From: Pegoplata infirma
Lineage: Eukaryota; Arthropoda; Insecta; Diptera; Anthomyiidae
Direction of reading: 5' to 3'
NCBI GenBank assembly: GCA_963921195.1
Contig: OY992536.1
Span: forward strand, 288,071,530-288,135,529
Length of the DNA: 64,000 bases
Under the pieces are notes generated by a model. It worked only from the letters and a program-made list of their open reading frames with translations. It did no database searches and had not been told where the DNA came from. The position numbers and the translations under genes were made by a program. Every line of letters begins with the position of its first letter. Positions within the stretch are counted from its first letter, which is position 1. Positions 43,924 through 54,303 of the stretch are shown in pieces.

Positions 43924-44595
43924 TACCCTACAATCATTTATATACTCCCTTTGTCATTCCGTGTGTAACACATAGAAATATCGGTCTAGGATCCCATAAA
44001 GTATATAAATTACACAGCCCCACAAAAAAAAAAAGTTTTGACCCCGAAACTTGTCCCACTAATCCTTATGTATTTTGACCTCCTAAATTCGATTCCGCCA
44101 TCAGAATTGAATTCAATCATTGGGTTTTCTGTAATTTACATGGAAACTCCGCAAAGTGAACCTACCTAAGTTCTTTGTAAATTTGACCAAGTTAAACACA
44201 ACGATAGAATTCAATTGTAATGGCGGAAGCGAATTCAGGAGGTCAAAATACATAAGGATTACTGGGTCTGGTTTCTAGTTCAGAACAATTTTTTTTTGTG
44301 GGCTGTGTTATTGGTCAGTTATCGATTATAAGACATTCTTGCGATGTCCGTCTGCCCGTCTACAGTTCAAAACAAAAGTGCTGCACTCCAGTAGTTTGTC
44401 AAGAATATGTCCTATAATCATATACTGATTAAATTCAGAAATCGGAAAAACCGGATGGGTAAAACCAACCTCTGAAAAAACATCTATTTTTTTAAACAAA
44501 TGAAACATTTTTAAATCAAAAGAAGTTCAAGGTTCTGTACTTGGACCCAGAGGATTACAAAATGCGGTTTTTGCCACCCCCCCCCCCCCCCAAAA
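43924..44595 (+). mobile_element. mini-me B element, interrupted by a MITE
   Basis: The 5' part (CCTTTGTCATTCCGTGTG, AATATCGGTCTAGGATCCC) is at 43924-44012. The core and GTCC run resume at 44308 (ATTGGTCAGTTATCGATT, GCGATGTCCGTCTGCCCG). The copy fades into a C-run near 44577-44591, with no 3' hairpin. Confidence 0.8.
44013..44307. mobile_element. 295-bp MITE with long TIR and TTA target duplication
   Basis: The start CACAGCCCCACAAAAA and end TTTTTGTGGGCTGTG are flanked by TTA (44010-44012, 44308-44310). The inverted arms extend over 100 bases, including CTAATCCTTATGTATTTTGA and its complement, and GAATTC-containing blocks. A TWA duplication points to PIF/Harbinger. It sits in the TA-rich spot of the mini-me. 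Confidence 0.85.
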
Positions 44596-45444
44596 GGTTC
44601 TCGCACGAAGCTATTTTTCTAACCACGATCACGTGAGTTAAACAAAATTGCCGTAAATCACGAAAAAATCGCGCATCTCTTGCGCGGATATAAACAAATT
44701 GTGCGAATAATTATAAAATTGAATTTGTAAGAGGCAAAAACCATACACACAAAAAAAATACTTTCCCGACTAAAAAAAATGATATGATGCAATATATAAT
44801 TTTATATGAGTTCGTGTCTATTTTGATATAATTTTATACGAAAAATTCATAAGATTTGATCGAATATCTATTGAGTGAAATAGGCTTCGATTTGCTGCAA
44901 ATAAACCGATTTAAGTGAATATCGGGCGAAATTTTTATATGGGGCCTAAGTCCAAAAATGGTCCGATGGTAATCAGATTTCATAAAGTTATAGGATTACG
45001 CGTTTAACATACACAAACAAAATTTTAATTAAATATTTTCTTTTTTTCATGAAATTTGAGAGATTTATGTGAAAATCGGGAAGGTGGTTTGTTGGGGGCT
45101 ACAAGAAGAACTGGTCCGATTCCTTCAAAATTCGTAATGGTGGTTTGTGGAGACAAAACACGTTTACCTGCCAAATTTTGATAAGATACCTATCATAATA
45201 CGGTTATAAGAGTCATTTAAGCCAAAACCAAAGGGGACCTTTGTATGGGGGCTAGGTCTAAATATGGACTGATTTCCAATTTTAATAGGCTTCGTCCTTG
45301 GGCCAATAGAGTCTTAAGTTTCAAATTTCAAGCTAATTGATTAAAAATTACGAATTGTATCGTGTTTACACCGTTTACATGGACAGACAGACGGACGGTC
45401 ATCGCTAAATCGACTCAAAAAGTGATTCTGAGTCGATCGGTATA

Positions 45445-46528
45445 CCCTAGTAAAAAAAGAAAAAAAGTTCATGACTAATTATATCCCAAATATGGCGGAT
45501 ACAATTACTTTAAGAATTATCTACGGGTATATTTTATGATCTAGCGGGATAACCTTATATATACACAGAAAAAAATATGGAGGAAACAAATTTGAGTAAT
45601 CACTTGTTTAAATTTAAAAAGAAAAATTGAGTAATTTTTTAATTGGCGCAATTAAAAATTTACTCAAACATTTTAAAAATAATTTAAGTAAATAATTTAA
45701 TAAAAATTTAATATTTTTTTTTAAGTTTTCATAGTTTTTTGAATTCTCGTTTAGTTTATGGTTTTTTGTGTATGTATATGAAAGTTTGTAATCGTCTTTA
45801 TAAAATTTTCCTATGTTTTTGAAACATAAATATGTTTGGTAAAGTTTGAAAAAACAATTTTTGTTTTTTTTTTTTGTAAAAAAAAATTAAAACTTTTTTA
45901 AACTTAAAAAAAAAATAAATAGATAAATTTTGAGTAAATTTTTAATTGTGACAATTAAAAATTTACTCACATTTTTTTTCAAATATTTAATAAATTTTTA
46001 TTAAAAATTTACTCAATACTATTAAATCGTTTACTGGTGCAAAATTGAGTAATTTTTTACTCAATAGTATTAAAAATTTACTCAAATATGTTTTTTATTT
46101 TTTTCTGTGTAATGTGAAACGTGAATTGGGTCTATATAATTATATCAGTTGGAGAAAACTGATACGATTAAATATAATTTAAAACCATTATAACTGATCA
46201 TATGTTGTTCCTTATAACGTCATATAAGTTGGATAACATTGTATATAATCATATGCACTTTATGTAATGTTATATACAAAAATATGTTCTTTATGTAGAG
46301 CAATATCCAACCATATATATTTATGTCTTATAATCTCAATTTATTTTATATTGTATCAGTCCGGATCAAACTGATAAAACCAGATAGACCCATTTTACGT
46401 ATCATATTATATATAACCCTATCTGATCAGATCTTGTAGGATAAGCGAAGATAATATTTGAAACAATTATGTCCACCATATTTGGGATCTACTTTGTCAC
46501 GGTGATATATAACTCTTTTTTACTCGGG
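45445..46528. mobile_element. 1.08 kb CCCGAGTAAAA-type MITE with TA target duplication
   Basis: It starts CCCTAGTAAAAAAAG and ends CTTTTTTACTCGGG, with TA on both sides (45443-45444, 46529-46530). The intact mini-me A site GGTATACTT confirms the insertion point. The arms also pair farther in (ATCCCAAATATGGCGGA and complement of CCACCATATTTGGGAT). The middle holds another MITE (45564-46109) and ATATAATTATAT-rich palindromes. Confidence 0.8.
45564..46109. mobile_element. 546-bp CACAGAAAAAAATATG-type MITE, innermost layer
   Basis: It starts CACAGAAAAAAATATG and ends CAAATATG then TTTTTTATTTTTTTCTGTG, with TA on both sides. The interior repeats GAGTAATTTTTTAATTG and AATTAAAAATTTACTCA in both orientations. 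Confidence 0.75.
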
Positions 46529-46730
46529 TACTTAAAAGTGTGTGTAGGACCAATATTTCGGGTTGTTACAAACATCAGCACAAACTTAAAAAATCGCACA
46601 TAAAAATTTATTATATAAATTTATCTCGCAATACATAGAGTCACACATGATCATATATGAAATAATATGACTATATAAAAGTATGTTAAATTATCATGTT
46701 AAAAGTCATGTTAAATTATTTTTACTCGGG

Positions 46731-47099
46731 TTGTCAAATTAACAGAAAAAGTCTCGTAATCCGATTTTACCAATGTTTGACAGTTTTCCTTGTTTTTTAA
46801 CAAAAAATTTTCTATCGAAATTTACATTTTTTGTAATTTTACAATTTTTTTTGTAATTTTACAAATTTCCAAGTTTTTATTACAAAAATAATAGTAAATT
46901 CACAAGAATTCTTTGTAAGTTCTATTGTGCCAAAAATTTAATTGTAAATTTACAATTTTATTGGTAAAAAGCTTGTAAAATTACAAAATTATTGGTAAAA
47001 AGGTTGTAAAATTACAAGGAATTGTTGTACAATAGGAGATTCATAGCAAAAAAAAGTTACAAACTTTTCTTGTCGTTTTACATGGTTTTTTTTTAGTGT
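46731..47099. repeat. TTTTACAA-rich low-complexity stretch
   Basis: Repeated TTGTAATTTTACAA, AAATTTACAA and GGTAAAAAG-TTGTAAAATTACAA wording; no unit length or termini can be fixed. It ends TTTTTTTTTAGTGTACC against a truncated MITE. Confidence 0.45.
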
Positions 47100-47284
47100 A
47101 CCAACTCAATAATCACTGATAACCAAATTTTGTGGTTGTTTCAATTAAAAGTCAGTTATATCATCCGAATTCAGTTGAACTACCGCTATTAAATTGTGAC
47201 AACCTATATGCAAATGTATCAACCAAATTTTTGTTATATCAACTGAATTTCAGTTGGAAATTAGCAAATTTGATTTCTGTGTGT
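47100..47284. mobile_element. CACACAGAAA-type MITE, truncated copy
   Basis: The right end AACTGAATTTCAGTTGGAAA then TTAGCAAATTTGATTTCTGT and GTG is the complement of the starts at 20937 and 28705. Subterminal TATCAACTGAATT and TTGTGACAACC blocks agree. The other end is missing. Confidence 0.7.
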
Positions 47285-48218
47285 GACAGCTTTTCAAAGT
47301 AATTCTTCGACCTACGACTGTTGACCTTTATTTTCCCCTAATACCAACATTTTTAAAATATCCTCTACAATTATTTTCAATTTATTTACAAGCATCCTAT
47401 TTTGGCTAAAAATTTTAATTACTTTTTTTTCTTTATTATAATTTGAAAATATTTTAAATACCATTTTGTTGATATTACCTTAAGATAAGGCAAAAAATAA
47501 CAAGTTCTCCGCTGCTCCTTTTACAAATTCATTGAGATTTCTTTAAACTTTGTTAACAAAGAATGTTATCACTTTGACAGTTTTATTGTCTTTAGAAAGT
47601 TATTAACTTGATTTAATAACCAACCGTTGCGAGTTTTAAGGCAGCTTATCTAAGAATTTTTTTTGGGGGGGGTGGGCTTTATATTTTGGATTTAACATTG
47701 GTTAATTTTATATAAAAGGCATAGACAGAATATTAATATAATTTAAAATGTTTGAAAAACAATAAGAATATTACGGTTGTGATATAGTTATGGGTGCTTA
47801 TTATGAGAAATCAAAGTCATTAAAATTGTTGGGTAAAAGATAAGGGAAATGAAATAGGGGTTGATAAAAAAAGAGGGAGGGGTGTAAGCAAGTTAATAAA
47901 CATTAAATTTTACATTTTTAATTGGATGTAAAGTCTATTATAAGGATGATATAAAATTTACAATTATAATGCCTACTTTTAGGCGGTTTAGAATTTTAAA
48001 GTTAATTTTATGCAGGAAAATTATAACAATTTCCAAGCAATAAAAATATACAGATGCTAAGAAAATATAACTATTGTAATGCTATTTAACTCATTTAAAA
48101 TATGAAAAAGTGAAATATTTCAAGCATTGGAGGATAAATCTAAAGCCCAATGAAAAGCCAATCCCGTAATACAAATTATACATTTACTACAAATAATTAA
48201 AAACAAAATATCACTCAC
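47285..48218. other. Unique-looking DNA, possible intron
   Basis: No transposon is recognised. It contains a G-run (47664-47677) and TGCCTACTTTTAGGCGG at about 47970. If the exon at 48219-48259 is real, this would be the intron downstream of it on the minus strand. Confidence 0.4.
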
Positions 48219-48455
48219 CCGTGATCGCCTTGAAGATCAAATAAATTTTCATGAAATCACTAAAAAGAAAATAATAAAACACGAGTTAGTCAAAAATCTA
48301 TAGCATACTTTCAGTTTTGTCTATATTTTTAATTTATTGCCTACTTTTAGGTTCTTCTACTTAAAGTCTCCTTTTTATGTTTTTCTATATCTAGAAATCC
48401 ATTGCCTACCTCTTTGTTGTCTTTACTTATAAAATTTATTGCCTACTTTTAGGCT
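47970..48455. repeat. Recurrent TTGCCTACTTTTAGG motif
   Basis: Copies at about 47970 (TGCCTACTTTTAGGCGG), 48338 (TATTGCCTACTTTTAGGTTC) and 48438 (TATTGCCTACTTTTAGGCTG), plus a weaker ATTGCCTACCTC at about 48400. They surround the candidate exon. Confidence 0.6.
48219..48259 (-). CDS. Candidate host-gene exon (partial)
   Basis: On the minus strand, TTATTTTCTTTTTAG (polypyrimidine tract and acceptor) is followed by 41 bases and then the strong donor GTGAGT. One frame across the exon is open: DFMKIYLIFKAIT plus one base, with an ATG at 48252-48250. It could be a first coding exon (MKIYLIFKAIT, hydrophobic like a signal-peptide start) or an internal one. It lies in the part of the window freest of transposons. 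No other exon of the gene is identified, and the protein is not recognised. Splice-like strings occur by chance in AT-rich DNA, so this stays a candidate. Confidence 0.4.
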
Positions 48456-49175
48456 GACTTCCTAAAAATTAACAACATACTAAAAAAACATGTTATTAGT
48501 TTAACTTTTATATGTAAATTAATCTTTATTTATGATTTTTTGAGGCTAATAATAGTAGTATTAAGTATACATATAACATTTTAATATCTTAACAAAATAC
48601 CTACTTATTGGTCAAAATAATAAGCCACAATCTTTGAAATAAATGAGCTGTAAATGAAGTTGGATTTAGTTACAACAACAAATACTTAAACATACACTTT
48701 TAATGTTATTACTATAAATATTTGGCAACAAAAAATTAATAAATTTTATAGAGTACATTGTGTTGTAAATGTATGAAGACCAAATTATTGGTTAAATTGA
48801 AAGAAGAATAGACAACACTACAACCTGTAATATTTATAAACATTCAATGTAAACAGAAAATATACATACATATATTGCAGTTTTTTATTGGGTGAGGGGA
48901 AAAGTTTGGCAGAAATTATTTGGATGGAAATTTTTTAATATACCGACAATGTTACGTCCTTAGGCGATTAGGAATGACAAGGTGAATGTTTTCTCCTTTA
49001 ATTTGAAGAAGGGTTTTCAAATTACATTTTGTCACGCAGTCACAGGTTGACAATGAATCCGAATTCTATACAAGGAAACCAAAGTCAAGGAAATTTAAAA
49101 AAATTTTTGAAATTCGCAGTTAAAAGTAAAATTACCGGTCTCTTCATTCACAAACACAAAGTAGAATATTGTGCT
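48456..49175. other. AT-rich DNA, possible upstream intron of the candidate exon
   Basis: No element recognised. The plus-strand frame at 49029-49259 runs into the neighbouring transposon and has no known domain. Confidence 0.4.
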
Positions 49176-49183
49176 TTCCAGCA

Positions 49184-49845
49184 CAGGGCCGCCTTAAGGT
49201 ATATCGAGGCTCTTTGGCAGACAAGAATTTTGAAAAATGAAAATGGAAAATGTCTCTAAACCTGAAACTTTTTCTATACGAAAAATATCTTAGAAACTTA
49301 GGCTTTTTCCATACGAAAAATGTCTCAGAATCTGAAATTTTTTGTTTACAAAAATTGTCTCAGAATCTGAAACTTTTTCTATACGATAAATATCTCAGAG
49401 TTTGAAACTTTTTTTGAAAAATGTGTCAGAATCTATGAATTTTTCTATACGTAAAATGTGTTAGAATCCGAGACTTTTTCTATACATAAAAATGTGACAG
49501 AACCTGAACTTTTTCTTTACGAAAAATGTCTCAGAATTTAAAAACTTTTCTATGCGAAAAACTTCGCACAATTTTAAACATTTTCTATACGAAAAACGTT
49601 ACAGAATTTGAGACATTTACTATACGAAAAACGTCTTAGAACCAAAGACATTTTATACACAAAGAAAGTCTCAGAATCTGAAACATTTTCTATACAAAAA
49701 TGTCTCAGATTCTTGTAAAAACGTTTGAGACCTTTTCTATACGAAAAATGTGTCAGAATTTGAAAATTTGTCTATGCGAAAAATGTCTTAGAATTTGAGA
49801 CGTCTCAGCACTAAATAGTGTGCACTAATGTATTAAACGGTTCTG
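49184..49845. mobile_element. 662-bp hAT-like element carrying the GTCTCAGAATC satellite
   Basis: A perfect 8-bp duplication TTCCAGCA (49176-49183, 49846-49853) flanks the left end CAGGGCCGCCTTAAGG and right end TTAAACGGTTCTG. Complementing the right end gives CAGAACCGTTTAA; its first differences from the left end are G-to-A or C-to-T changes, as decay would produce. The interior from about 49245 is a satellite of GTCTCAGAATCTGAAACTTT then TTCTATACGAAAAAT, the same family as 36890-38160. No transposase. Confidence 0.75.
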
Positions 49846-49869
49846 TTCCAGCAACAGTACCATTTACAG

Positions 49870-50058
49870 GTGTAATTTCGTTTAAGATCAATTGTAATTT
49901 AAAAAAGGGTCAATAGAAATTCAAGAATAATCAATTGTTATTCGAAAGAGATCAACTGTAATTCGACATAGATCAATTATTTCTCGAAAAAGATCAATTG
50001 TTTTAAAAACAAAAACACAAAAATATTTGCAATTCGAAGATTCTAATTATAAATCCTA
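49870..50058. repeat. AATTCGAAAAAGATCAATTG array, left part
   Basis: Degenerate units of 22-30 bases with GATCAATTGTAATTCGAAA. The array is cut by the element at 50059-54301 and resumes at 54304-54440. A related array is at 56630-56960. Confidence 0.65.
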
Positions 50059-50789
50059 CACTCAAAATAATTACTCTGTTAAATACTCTGTAAAATGACT
50101 GTAATCTCAATTCGACAGATATTTTACAAAGTTATCTGTCGAAATACAGATTTTAAGAAAATACTTTGTTTTCTTGTGACCGAAAAACAAAATTTTATCT
50201 GTAATTTTACTTTTTACTTTGTAATCTCTATTTTATAGATAATAAGCAGAGTTTTTTTTTTTTTGTTAAAATACGGATTTTAGAAAAATACTTTGTTTTA
50301 TTCTCGTAACCAAAATACTAAATTTCATTTGTAATTTTACTTATTGCTCTGTAATACAGTTTTTAAATAAAAATCACTTCAAAAAACTTCCAAATATGAC
50401 CGATAAACCGCTCTTTGAAAAGTGTCTTAAATTACAATAAAAACTGGTAAATTTTACGAAGATGACGTGTAAAATTGGAGTTACTCGTTATAAACTCGTA
50501 CACTCAAAAAAATAACTTAGTCAAAATATTAGTAAAAGGTGTTGTAATTTACTTCAACCAATCTTTAGCAAAAAAAATTGTAAAAATTTAACTTTTACAG
50601 ATTTTTTTGGCAATTCACTATTGGTAAAATACAAAAATGTTTTGGTACTTTTACTATATTTTCTTGCTAGTTTTTTTTTTTTTTATTTTACTATAATTTT
50701 AGCAAAAATATTAGTATTTTCCTTAAAGAAATGGTAATACTTTTTTTTTTTTTCTTAGTTTTAACTTAAAACTTTTAAGGAAAAAAAAA

Positions 50790-50967
50790 TTTGTTTAAAG
50801 TGTTCTAGTGTGAAAAAAAAATCATTGCAGATTCTGCTGCTGTTGAAAGTCCAGCTGCCGAGAAGAAGGTAAAAGATGATGCTGCCAACACCATAGCAAA
50901 GTAGCCATCCATCAACTGCAATAATGGTTGATGATGCTATAAAGAACGTGGCGCTCGAAAATAGGCT
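50790..50967 (+). pseudogene. Histone H1 5'-end fragment, copy 1 (5' UTR, N-tail, start of globular domain)
   Basis: From 50827 it reads ADSAAVESPAAEKKVKDDAA, NTIAK and a stop. After a frameshift, from 50906, it reads HPSTAIMVDDAIKNVALENR. Fly H1 has an N-tail rich in Ala/Ser/Pro/Lys leading into HPPTQQMVDASIKNLKERGG at the start of the winged-helix domain, so the match covers both parts in order. The codon where ATG would stand is ATT. Upstream, TTTAAAGTGTTCTAGTGTG is shared with copy 2, so part of the 5' UTR was taken too. H1 binds linker DNA; this fragment cannot encode it. Confidence 0.72.
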
Positions 50968-51286
50968 ACACAATTTTTAGTATTTTTTACCATATTTTTT
51001 GCTAATTTTACCATATTTTTTGCTAATTTTATATGAAAATTTTTTAAAATTTGCCACCTAAATTCTTATTAAAAAGTTGATAATTTTGAAAAATTATTTT
51101 TTTAAAATTTTAACACATAGTTAGATATCTAATCTTCAATATCCAAAAGTTTTTTTTTTATTTTTTTTTAAATACATGTGAAAAAAATTAAAAATTCGAA
51201 AAAAAATTGTTAATTTTTTACAAATTTTACGTGAAAATGTAAGAAATTTCTTGTGTAGACTACTACGCAATTCTCATTTGTTCTAC

Positions 51287-52062
51287 CCCAGCAGAAATTT
51301 TGCTGAACGTTCAGCAGCTTTTGGAAGGGGAACTTGAGTAAAGGAGCGCATCCAATTGCGCTGAATTCATGCATGATTCCCTAAGGCGATGTCCCACTTT
51401 AGAGCGCTAGTTGGATACACAGAAACAGCGCTCTTTAGATGCACTGAAATCACGTGTCTTTAGAGCGCTGATTTAAGCAGAATAAAGATGCTGTAAATTC
51501 ATGTATCTTTTTAGCGCTGATTTAAGCAGATTAAAGATGCAGTGAATTCATGTATCTTTGTAGAGCTGATTTAAGCAGAATAAAGATGCTGTAAATTCAA
51601 AGTTGAAATCAAATAACTAAAATTTAAAAAAATATAACAAAAAAATTCATTCGTTTTACTTTACAAAACTTTATTTATGTGAAACAAAATGAAAAAAAAA
51701 AAAAATCGGAAGTGAACATCAAAAAAATATCGGACATTTTCATTTTCACATTTTTTATGGGATTTTTTTTGGGAACAGCGGTCAAAGATGCTATGATTGA
51801 AGCGCTCTTTGCAGCGCTGATTAATGCGCAATAATGATGCAGTCAAATCATGTGTCTTTGTCTAAAACTCATGTTTTTTTATTCAAAAAGTGTTAAAAAT
51901 ATTAAAAAGGAAAGCAAGTGTGAAATTTTATCAAAAAATAATTACACATATAAAATTTTTTCCCCTTCCTTTTACTGCATCCCTAAGAGCGCTCTTTGGA
52001 TGCGCTACGGTATGCTATAAACAGATGCTGTGTCGCCAAAATCTCGATTTATTTCTGCTGGG
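51287..52062. mobile_element. 776-bp element with CCCAGCAGAAAT ends and AGCGCT tandem repeats
   Basis: The ends CCCAGCAGAAAT and ATTTCTGCTGGG are complements. The interior has four to five copies of a roughly 46-base unit built on AGCGCTGATTTAAGCAGAAT and AAAGATGCTGTAAATTCATG (about 51468-51600, and a further copy near 51815). It lies between the two H1 fragments. The target duplication is unclear. Confidence 0.65.
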
Positions 52063-52117
52063 ACTTAAGCTAAAAAAATGACGCAAAAAAAATAAAAAAA
52101 GTGAAGTGTTGTTCTTT

Positions 52118-52320
52118 AAATTTTTTGTTTAAAGTGTTTAAGTGAAAAAAAAAATCATTTTGGATTTTGATGTTGTTGGAAGTCCAGTTACTGCAACTAC
52201 AGCTGCTGAGAAGAAGGCAAAAGAAGATGCCATCAAGCCGAAGAAACCACCCAACAACTGAAGTAATAGTTGATGCTGCTATGACTACATTTAAAGAACG
52301 TGGTGCTCAAAAACAGGCTA
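52118..52320 (+). pseudogene. Histone H1 5'-end fragment, copy 2
   Basis: It reads GSPVTATTAAEKKAKEDAIK and PKKPPNN then stop. In another frame from 52248 it reads HPTTEVIVDAAMTTFKERGA. Compared with copy 1, the pieces are collinear: the TTTAAAGTGTTTAAGTG leader, the ATT in place of ATG, the Glu-Lys-Lys run and the globular start. Both end at the same spot, GAACGTGGTGCTC then AGGCTA and a T-run. One capture followed by duplication explains this better than two captures. Confidence 0.75.
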
Positions 52321-52746
52321 AAATTTTTTTAGTATATTCACCAAATTTTAAATCAACTACTAAAGGGTACTTTTCACTATCACACATTTCCATTATACAA
52401 GCGTAATTTCACCATGTTAGCGAAATATTTTTTTAAAAAATTTGGCCAGAAATTGTTCACTTATTAGATACGACTAGGTTTCAATCAAAAAAGAATCCAA
52501 AAATCTTTAGGATGTTGGTAAATTTTGATGTGTATAATGGAAAAGTGTGATAGTGGAAAGTACCCTTAATCAGAGAAAAAAAATACTAAATAAAACAATT
52601 TTTTTTACCAAATTACAAATTTTTTTTATCTATTTCAATTTTACCATTTTTTTTTGGTAATTTTACCATATTTTTTGATAATTTTACAAGGTTGATTTTT
52701 TACAAAAATAAAATGGTATTCTTGTAATTTTACCATTTTTTTTCTA

Positions 52747-53590
52747 ATTATACCCTACACCACACTGTGGTACAGGGTATAATGAGTTTGTGCTGATGTT
52801 TGTAACTACCCGAAATATTGGTCCTAGACCCACCTTTAAGTATACCGATCGACTCAGAATCACTTTTTGAGTCGATTTAGCGATGTCCGTCCGTCCGTCC
52901 GTCTGTCCGTCCGTCCGTCTGTCTGTCTGTCTGTCCATGTAAACGGTGTAAACACGATACAGGTCGCAATTTTTAATCAATTGACTTGAAATTTGAAACT
53001 TAAGTCTCTCTTGGCCCAAGGACGAAGCCTATTGAAATTGGAAAAAATCGGTCCATATTTAGACCTAGCCCCCATACAAAGGTCCTCTTTAGTTTTGGCT
53101 CAAATGACTCTAATAACCGTATTATAGAAGGTATCGCTTTGAAATTTGGATGGTAAACATGTTTTGTCTTCACATATCATCATTCCGAATTTCAAAGAAA
53201 TCGGACCAGTTCTTCTTGTAGCCCCCATACAAACCACCTTCCCGATTTTCACATAAATGTCTCAAATTTCATGAAAATAGAAAATATTTAATTAAAATTT
53301 TGTTTGTGTATGTTAAACGCGTACTTAAATAACCTTATCAAACCTGATAATCATCGGACCAGTTTTGGACTCAGGCCCCTTGTGAAAATTTCGCCCGATA
53401 TTCAGTTAAAGCGGTTTATTGTCAACAAATAGAAGCCTATTTCACTCAAATTTGATTTGTGAGTGTTTTCTTCACTTATTAAAGGTTTTACAACATATAG
53501 ATCTAATCGATCCATGGGACCCATTTTCCGGGAAACCTTGGTGTAGGGTATTATATGGTCGGTCTTGACCGACTATAATTTTCTTACTTG
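52747..53590 (+). mobile_element. mini-me A element, complete reference copy
   Basis: It begins TTATACCCTACACCACACTG with an imperfect palindrome to GGGTATAA, then ATATTGGTCCTAGACCCACC and GATTTAGCGAT. The GTCY microsatellite is at about 52884-52934. Next come AAGTCTCTCTTGGCCCAAGG, CCCGATTTTCACATAAAT and CCTATTTCACTCAAATTTG. It ends with hairpin TCGGTCTTGACCGA then CTTACTTG against a T-run. Confidence 0.92.
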
Positions 53591-54303
53591 TTTTTTGATT
53601 AGCAAAATGGTGTTGCTAATATTACCATAATTTTTGCAACGTCCAAAACTACAGTTTTTTTTTGCTAATTTTAACCATTTTTTTTGCTAGTTTTACAATA
53701 TTTTTTTTTTGAGTGTAATATTCACAAAAATTAAAAAGTAACAGCCTTACTACAAGAAAATAAAATTAATTTAAAATGAGCTTTTAATTTTATTTCCATA
53801 CAAATTGTTTTTGTTTTTAAAATCGACTTTCAAAAAATGTATTGAAAATTTGAAATTTAAAATAAAACTTTTGTTAAAATAGACTTTTTGTTTTCTTGTG
53901 GTAAGGGCCTATATTTACAATTTGGAAGCATTAAAATTTTAATTTTAAATATTTTTTTTTTTTAATTTTAATTAATGTTTTTGATGCAGAGAAGTTTTAC
54001 TCATAAAATGGATTTAACTAAAACTTTGTAAATTTACAAAGTTTTTTTTGTAAAATTTTGAACTCATAAAATGCATTTAACTAAAACTTTGTAAATTTAC
54101 AGAGTTTTTTTGATAAAATTCTTTTTTGTTTTATCAATATTTTACAGATAATTCTGTAAATTTACAGTTTTAATTATCGAAATCATTTTACAGAGTTTTC
54201 TTCGTAAAATAACAAAAAATCTTGCTGGTTGGAAATCTATGGTATTTTCTGCTGGCTCAGCAGAGTATCTCTGTAATTTAACAGAGTTATTATTTTGAGT
54301 GTA

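Larger units (their letters stand above)
44857..46590 (-). mobile_element. mini-me A element, truncated at both ends and split
   Basis: 44857-45444 gives mini-me A in reverse (TGAGTGAAATAGGCTTC, GGGCCTAAGTCCAAAA, GACGGACGG, GAGTCGATCGGTATA). 46531-46590 continues it (GTAGGACCAATATTTCGG, ACATCAGCACAAACT). A MITE separates the parts at a TA. Confidence 0.85.
44765..46730. mobile_element. Outer CCCGAGTAAAA-type MITE, host of a mini-me A
   Basis: The left CCCGACTAAAAAAAATGATA and right TATTTTTACTCGGG are related inverted ends, the same family as 45445-46528. The arms have TATATAATTTTATATGA and complement-like wording. The interior is mini-me A sequence from 44857 to about 46590. No clean target duplication. 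Confidence 0.55.
50501..53715. mobile_element. CACTCAAAAAAATA-type MITE carrying histone H1 fragments
   Basis: It starts CACTCAAAAAAATAACTTAG and ends in a T-run then GAGTG, with TA on both sides (50499-50500, 53716-53717). The interior repeats TTTTTTGCTAATTTTACCAT. It contains two histone H1-derived segments, an AGCGCT-repeat element (51287-52062) and a complete mini-me A (52747-53590). Related elements lie at 63278-63884 and 54769-55003. Confidence 0.78.
50059..54301. mobile_element. CACTCAAAATAAT-type MITE, outer copy (4.2 kb with its insertions)
   Basis: The left CACTCAAAATAATTACTCTG then TTAAAT and right ATTTAACAGAG then TTATTATTTTGAGTG are complements, with TA on both sides (50057-50058, 54302-54303). 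Its own sequence is about 1 kb of ACTCTGTAAAATTACAG-type palindromic DNA. The rest is a nested relative at 50501-53715. Confidence 0.8.
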
